Notes under the pieces: model-generated
The model's input: only the letters and a program-made list of their open reading frames with translations
Database searches by the model: none
What the model was told of the DNA's origin: nothing
Origin: Filimonas lacunae
GTDB taxonomy: Bacteria; Bacteroidota; Bacteroidia; Chitinophagales; Chitinophagaceae
Direction: 5' to 3'
Length of the DNA stretch: 64,000 bases
Assembly (NCBI RefSeq): GCF_002355595.1
Contig: NZ_AP017422.1
Span: 5,212,823 to 5,276,822, forward strand
Translations under genes and position numbers: made by a program
Part shown: piece after piece, positions 59,999 through 64,000 of the stretch
Layout: the number at the start of each line of letters is the position of its first letter
Position numbering within the stretch: position 1 is the first letter of the stretch

Positions 59999-62434
59999 TT
60001 AGAATTTGTAAGAAACACTGGCAATCACTTGTCTCAGCATTTGAGGAATCATAGAGCCGTAACCAGTCCAGTATTTCTTGTCTGTAAGGTTGTTTACGTT
60101 TACAGAGAAACGGAATTTAGGCAGGTTATAAAACACACCGGCATTCAACAGTGTATAAGATGGTGCATAAAACTCACCTGTATTGGCATTATTGATAACA
60201 TATGCTTTGCTGGCATAGTTACCACCAAAGCCAACACCTAAGCCTTTGCCCTTACCGGCACTTACTGTATAACTGGCCCAGAAATTAGCTGTATTGGCAG
60301 GGCCTGCTGTTTCAGGTCTTCTGCCGTTTACACTCGCATCAGCTTTATCCAGTTTGCTATCGTTGTGAGAATAACCAGCAATCAGGTTTAAACCAGCAAC
60401 AGGGGTTGCGGTTAATGACACTTCATAACCTTTGCTGTACTGCGTTCCATCCTGCATGTAAGCGGTTACAAAGCTAGCAGCATCAGAATGAGCTACGTCA
60501 GTTCTAACAATATCTTTTACAGCAATGTTATAATAGCTGATAGTACCGGTTAAACGGCCATCCCATAAATCAGCTTTAACACCACCTTCCCACTGATTAG
60601 CTTGTTCTGCATTAAACACATGTGGCTTTAATGTGTTGGAAGCAGCATCATATTTGTTTTGTGGCGCAGTTGGGTTTTTAAATCCATTCATGTAGTTTCC
60701 GAATAAGGATACTTTATCTTTAATTACCTGGTACACTAAACCAAATTTAGGCGACACATTGGTACGGGTAAAAGCTTCTGAACTTGTACCGGAAGAAGGA
60801 TCAGGAATAGCTTTTGAATTCAGGTGATCAACTCTTAAGCTTACCATTGCCATTAAATTATCCGTAATGTTCAGCACATCAGAAGCATAAGCACTGTACA
60901 TGTAAATATTGCTTAGGTATGGATATACAGCCTGACCTGAATTAAAGAAAGTATCTACAGAAAATTTATTAAAGTTGTAGTAGTTGCTTGCCGCACCTAC
61001 AGTGCTTACCTGGTCAAAATTATAACCATGGTTAGAAGCCACAATTCTCATATCATACTTCTGGTTCAACACATCCACACCTGCCACAAGGCGGTTTCTT
61101 AATTTACCAATGGTAAAATCGCCTATGAAATTCTGCTGAAACTGAAAGCTGTTAGAATGGCCATCCAGTATCCATACGTGGCGGGTAATAGAAGCATTAC
61201 CTGCGTCCAGGTCAAAATAAGGACCATAGCCGGTAGACTGGTTTCTGCCAGTGCTGAAATTGGTTTGAGAAGTCCAGTTTTTAGACAGTTTATAATCTAT
61301 CAACCCGTAAAAATTAGCTACATCAGATGTACCAGCCAGATCATCAGATTGATATGATTTCTTGTAATCAACAGTCAGCTTATCTGCGCTGTTTACTCCA
61401 ATATTAGCAGTGTTGATATAGAATATAGAAGGTACAGTTGCATTCAAATGATTGATTTCCGCATCCAGGTATAAAGTAAGCTTGTCGTTTACTTTATAAG
61501 AGAAAGAAGGATCAAAGGCAAAGTTTTTGCTAAAGCCGTTGTCCTGAAAAGAACCAATGCTGTTATACGCAGTATTAATACGTAACAAAGCAGTTTTAGC
61601 AGTATCCAGCGGCGTATTGAAATCAGCGCTCAGCCTGCTAAAGTCATAGCTGCCACCTGATAAAGTAACCTCACCACCTACACGGGAATAAGGCTTTTTA
61701 GTTACCCTGTTAATAAGGCCACCATAAGATACCAGGGTACTGCCATATAAAGCACCAGAAGGACCTTTTACCACTTCCAGTCTTTCCAGGTTCACCGCAT
61801 CTACAGTAGTGGTAATGTTTCCGGTAATACCATTACGTAAAGAAGCGCCGGTTTGAAAACCTCTTAAAGTATACAATGCACCACCATCATTTACACGGTT
61901 GGTAGCATTCCATATTTTAACCACACCAGATGTATTTTTCATGGCTTCATCGGCAGAAAATAACCCCTGTTGTTGAATCAGCTCTTTGTTCACAGAAGTA
62001 TACACCTGTGGGTTTTCCAGGTAAGTTAAAGGCAACTTTGCTACAGTAGGGCTGTTAGCTGGCCTGAACTTATTGTGTGTGGTAGAAATGATTACCGCTT
62101 CCAGCTGTTTGTCGGTTACACTCAACTGAATTTTTACAGGAGTCATCTTGCCCTCATTAATCTTAACGGGGTATAACAAGGTCTGGAATCCTACCAGGGA
62201 TATTTCCAGTTCATAATCACCAGCTTTGATGTTGCTTATTACAAAGTCACCATCTTCTTCGGTTAAAGCTGCTTTATTAGTTCCTTTCAATTTAACAGTT
62301 ACCGCTGCAGCCGACTTGCCTTCGCTGGTGGTAATTACGCCGTTGATAGAACCTGTTTCTTTTTGTGCAAATATGGTTGTGGAAAATAATAGTGTCAAAA
62401 GAAGACACATGGGGGTCAAAAACTTCGAGATCAT
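59999..62434 (-). CDS. TonB-dependent siderophore-type receptor
   Basis: An 811-residue outer-membrane receptor from the ATG at 62432-62434, which opens a good signal peptide (MISKFLTPMCLLLTLLFSTTIFAQ). A carboxypeptidase-D-like domain (GSINGVITTSEGKSAAAVTVKLKGT, about 26-105) is followed by a plug with YTLRGFQTGASLRNGI and LEVVKGPSGALYGSTLVSYGGLINRVTKKP, then a 22-strand barrel ending in VSYKF. The RGF..SLRNG segment is typical of ferric-siderophore receptors (FhuA/FecA-like), not of SusC. No siderophore synthesis or PepSY reductase gene is attached, so use of a foreign siderophore is likely. Confidence 0.9.
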   Translation of the reverse strand: MISKFLTPMCLLLTLLFSTTIFAQKETGSINGVITTSEGKSAAAVTVKLKGTNKAALTEEDGDFVISNIKAGDYELEISLVGFQTLLYPVKINEGKMTPVKIQLSVTDKQLEAVIISTTHNKFRPANSPTVAKLPLTYLENPQVYTSVNKELIQQQGLFSADEAMKNTSGVVKIWNATNRVNDGGALYTLRGFQTGASLRNGITGNITTTVDAVNLERLEVVKGPSGALYGSTLVSYGGLINRVTKKPYSRVGGEVTLSGGSYDFSRLSADFNTPLDTAKTALLRINTAYNSIGSFQDNGFSKNFAFDPSFSYKVNDKLTLYLDAEINHLNATVPSIFYINTANIGVNSADKLTVDYKKSYQSDDLAGTSDVANFYGLIDYKLSKNWTSQTNFSTGRNQSTGYGPYFDLDAGNASITRHVWILDGHSNSFQFQQNFIGDFTIGKLRNRLVAGVDVLNQKYDMRIVASNHGYNFDQVSTVGAASNYYNFNKFSVDTFFNSGQAVYPYLSNIYMYSAYASDVLNITDNLMAMVSLRVDHLNSKAIPDPSSGTSSEAFTRTNVSPKFGLVYQVIKDKVSLFGNYMNGFKNPTAPQNKYDAASNTLKPHVFNAEQANQWEGGVKADLWDGRLTGTISYYNIAVKDIVRTDVAHSDAASFVTAYMQDGTQYSKGYEVSLTATPVAGLNLIAGYSHNDSKLDKADASVNGRRPETAGPANTANFWASYTVSAGKGKGLGVGFGGNYASKAYVINNANTGEFYAPSYTLLNAGVFYNLPKFRFSVNVNNLTDKKYWTGYGSMIPQMLRQVIASVSYKF

Positions 62435-63008
62435 GTACAAGTAATTAGACCGCAAAGGTGATTTTACAATTTCTTAACTGTTTACGAGGTCGGGAAAAAG
62501 TATTATGGTTTTCGAAACATGACATTTTAATGACAGTTCAAGGCAAGGGTTAAGAAACTATAATTAAATAGATTATGCCTTCTATCTAGCCATATTCTTA
62601 TCCGAATAAGCATATTGCAGGAATAGAATGCAGGATTATTACCAGAGGAGTAATCTGGGATCTCATGTTTATTGTTCTATTTATTATACTGGGCTTCCTG
62701 CCTTTCCCGGAATATAAATAGCTATTCCGGTGTTGCCGTTTTTCAGACGAAGAGCAAGAGAAAACTACGTGGAGAATAGAAGAAAGGGACAGAAGTTGTA
62801 GAGTAAAAACAGTCAGAGTAGCGAAGAATCATCTACAAACAAGCGATTATAGACGATTCTTCACAGTCACTCATTTTGTTCAAGGCCCTGATCAGGATTA
62901 AAAACGGACACCCGACAAAGTCAACCTTTGTGCCATTTTCAACCTATTGACAATTAATTACTTACTTTTTACATTTTTTAAGAATTTCCCGTTTTAGTAA
63001 ACCAGGTT
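62435..63008. other. Noncoding region upstream of the TonB receptor
   Basis: A 574-base gap with no supported gene or tRNA. It holds an imperfect 13-bp inverted repeat (GAAGAATCATCTA at 62823-62835 against TAGACGATTCTTC at 62850-62862). No Fur-box-like palindrome was recognised near the receptor start. The promoter of the receptor must lie in the first 150 bases but matches the consensus poorly. Confidence 0.5.
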
Positions 63009-63989
63009 CTATCTGTTTACCATGCTCATGCTGCGCTCATCATAACGGGCGCCAACGTTCGGGTATTTCTTTACCAGCACATCAAGCTGTTGTTTGTCGG
63101 CTTCGGTTACCTCCACCTGGATGGCTCCCAGGTTATCTTCCAGGTATTTCACTCTTTTGGTACCAGGTATTGGAATAATATCTTCTCCCTGCGCCAGTAC
63201 CCAGGCAATAGCCAATTGAGCAGGCGTGCAGCCTTTTTGAGCTGCCAGTTGGGCAAACTCAGCTACCAGTTTCTTATTATTCTCAAAGGCTTCCCCTGTA
63301 AAACGACCATTTACCCTGCGATAATCGGTGGGGTCTAATAAGTTGATATCGGTAATAGCAGCAGTAACAATTCCCCGGGCAAGCGGACTATAAGGAATAA
63401 ATCCTATCCCCAGTTCCCGGCACACAGGTAAAATAGCAGCTTCCACATCCCTTGTAAGTAAAGAGTATTCGGTTTGTAAAGCAGATATTGGATGAACAGC
63501 GTGTGCTTTACGTATGCTTTCCACAGAAGCTTCTGACAAACCCAGGTAACGCACCTTGCCAGCTTTTACCAGATCGGCCATAGCGCCCACTGTTTCTTCA
63601 ACAGGCACATCAGGGTCTATGCGATGGGCATAGTACAAATCAATAACATCTGTTTTTAAACGTTGTAAACTGGCATCAGCTGCAGCCTTTACATGTTCAG
63701 GCCGTCCATTGATAATATATCCGTTATCCTTTTGCTGAAACCCAAATTTGGTAGCTAAAAAAATCTTGTTCCTGTTAGGCACCAGCACTTCCGATAGCAA
63801 CAGCTCGTTCTCGCCAAAGCCATATAAATCAGCAGTGTCTAAGAAGTTAACACCCAGCTCCAATGCTTTGTGTAAAGTAGCCAGCGATTCATTTTTGTCA
63901 GCAGGTCCATAGGCAAAACTCATTCCCATACATCCCAGCCCCAGTGCAGAAAGCTTTTCACCCGTTGTTCCTAATACTCTGTATTTCAT
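63009..63989 (-). CDS. Aldo/keto reductase
   Basis: A 326-residue NADPH-dependent oxidoreductase. [33 protein letters not shown] (D51 and Y56), the lysine in TKFGF (K81) and H122 in [16 protein letters not shown] form the catalytic tetrad. [18 protein letters not shown] is the cofactor-binding end. It most resembles the YajO/AKR13-like group that acts on diverse carbonyls; the substrate is unknown. It starts 12 bases from the right edge and appears complete. Confidence 0.93.
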   Translation of the reverse strand: MKYRVLGTTGEKLSALGLGCMGMSFAYGPADKNESLATLHKALELGVNFLDTADLYGFGENELLLSEVLVPNRNKIFLATKFGFQQKDNGYIINGRPEHVKAAADASLQRLKTDVIDLYYAHRIDPDVPVEETVGAMADLVKAGKVRYLGLSEASVESIRKAHAVHPISALQTEYSLLTRDVEAAILPVCRELGIGFIPYSPLARGIVTAAITDINLLDPTDYRRVNGRFTGEAFENNKKLVAEFAQLAAQKGCTPAQLAIAWVLAQGEDIIPIPGTKRVKYLEDNLGAIQVEVTEADKQQLDVLVKKYPNVGARYDERSMSMVNR

Positions 63990-64000
63990 ATAGAATGATT

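Overview
The window looks like chromosomal DNA of a Bacteroidota bacterium, most probably Chitinophagaceae (family level is my inference). The reasons are two SusC/SusD pairs, an ECF sigma/FecR cassette, GSCFA, DUF5683 and DUF4295 proteins, BshC, the rpmB-rpmG-DUF4295-ftsY and parA-parB-DUF5683-dapB gene orders, many starts without a Shine-Dalgarno, and repeated TAnnTTTG-type -7 promoter elements. I see no phage, insertion sequence, CRISPR array, rRNA or tRNA; most of the window is ordinary core genome with a few accessory islands.

Layout. 1-5.2 kb: the 5' end of a penicillin-acylase-family gene that runs off the left edge, then bioF, a MiaE-like tRNA hydroxylase, a GSCFA protein, an HMG-CoA lyase and rlmB. 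5.2-13.5 kb: a minimal polysaccharide utilisation locus (GH30 enzyme, SusD, SusC, all on the minus strand), headed by an unusual membrane protein that joins a 7TMR-DISM sensor and coiled coil to the zinc ribbon and helix-turn-helix of an IS1595-type transposase without its nuclease. This is the most striking object in the window and a candidate new type of PUL regulator; two 21-bp direct repeats lie between it and susC. 13.5-15.2 kb: murQ and a GlcNAc/MurNAc-type kinase (amino-sugar or peptidoglycan recycling). 15.3-23.6 kb: a C-terminal protease, cystathionine beta-synthase, aspartokinase, an L,D-transpeptidase-like protein, hppD with a possible leader peptide, and purK-purE. 23.7-30.6 kb: ECF sigma factor, FecR anti-sigma factor and a second SusC/SusD pair with no enzyme.

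30.6-37.6 kb: bshC, rimO, two tandem small secreted paralogues, a small exported protein, ftsY, a 57-residue DUF4295 gene, rpmG and rpmB, then a 0.6-kb noncoding region with an 11-bp tandem array. 37.6-45 kb: rocD, a third copy of the small secreted family, a membrane metallophosphoesterase, and a UPF0173-parA-parB-DUF5683-dapB operon. 45-52.6 kb: a small beta-barrel protein, an Rrf2 regulator, threonine dehydrogenase, kdsA, two paralogous AraC regulators, a PspC protein and aconitase. 52.7-59.4 kb: a ferredoxin-type reductase next to a bestrophin, then a TetR-controlled tripartite drug-efflux operon (TetR, EmrA, EmrB, TolC) whose promoter is buried in a 34-bp palindrome. 59.5-64 kb: a small SET-domain protein, a siderophore-type TonB receptor, 0.57 kb of noncoding DNA and an aldo/keto reductase.

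Functions are assigned from motifs and family knowledge only; no database search was run. Promoter calls rest on consensus matching and are of low to moderate confidence. Rho-independent terminators were called where a strong inverted repeat abuts a T-run.
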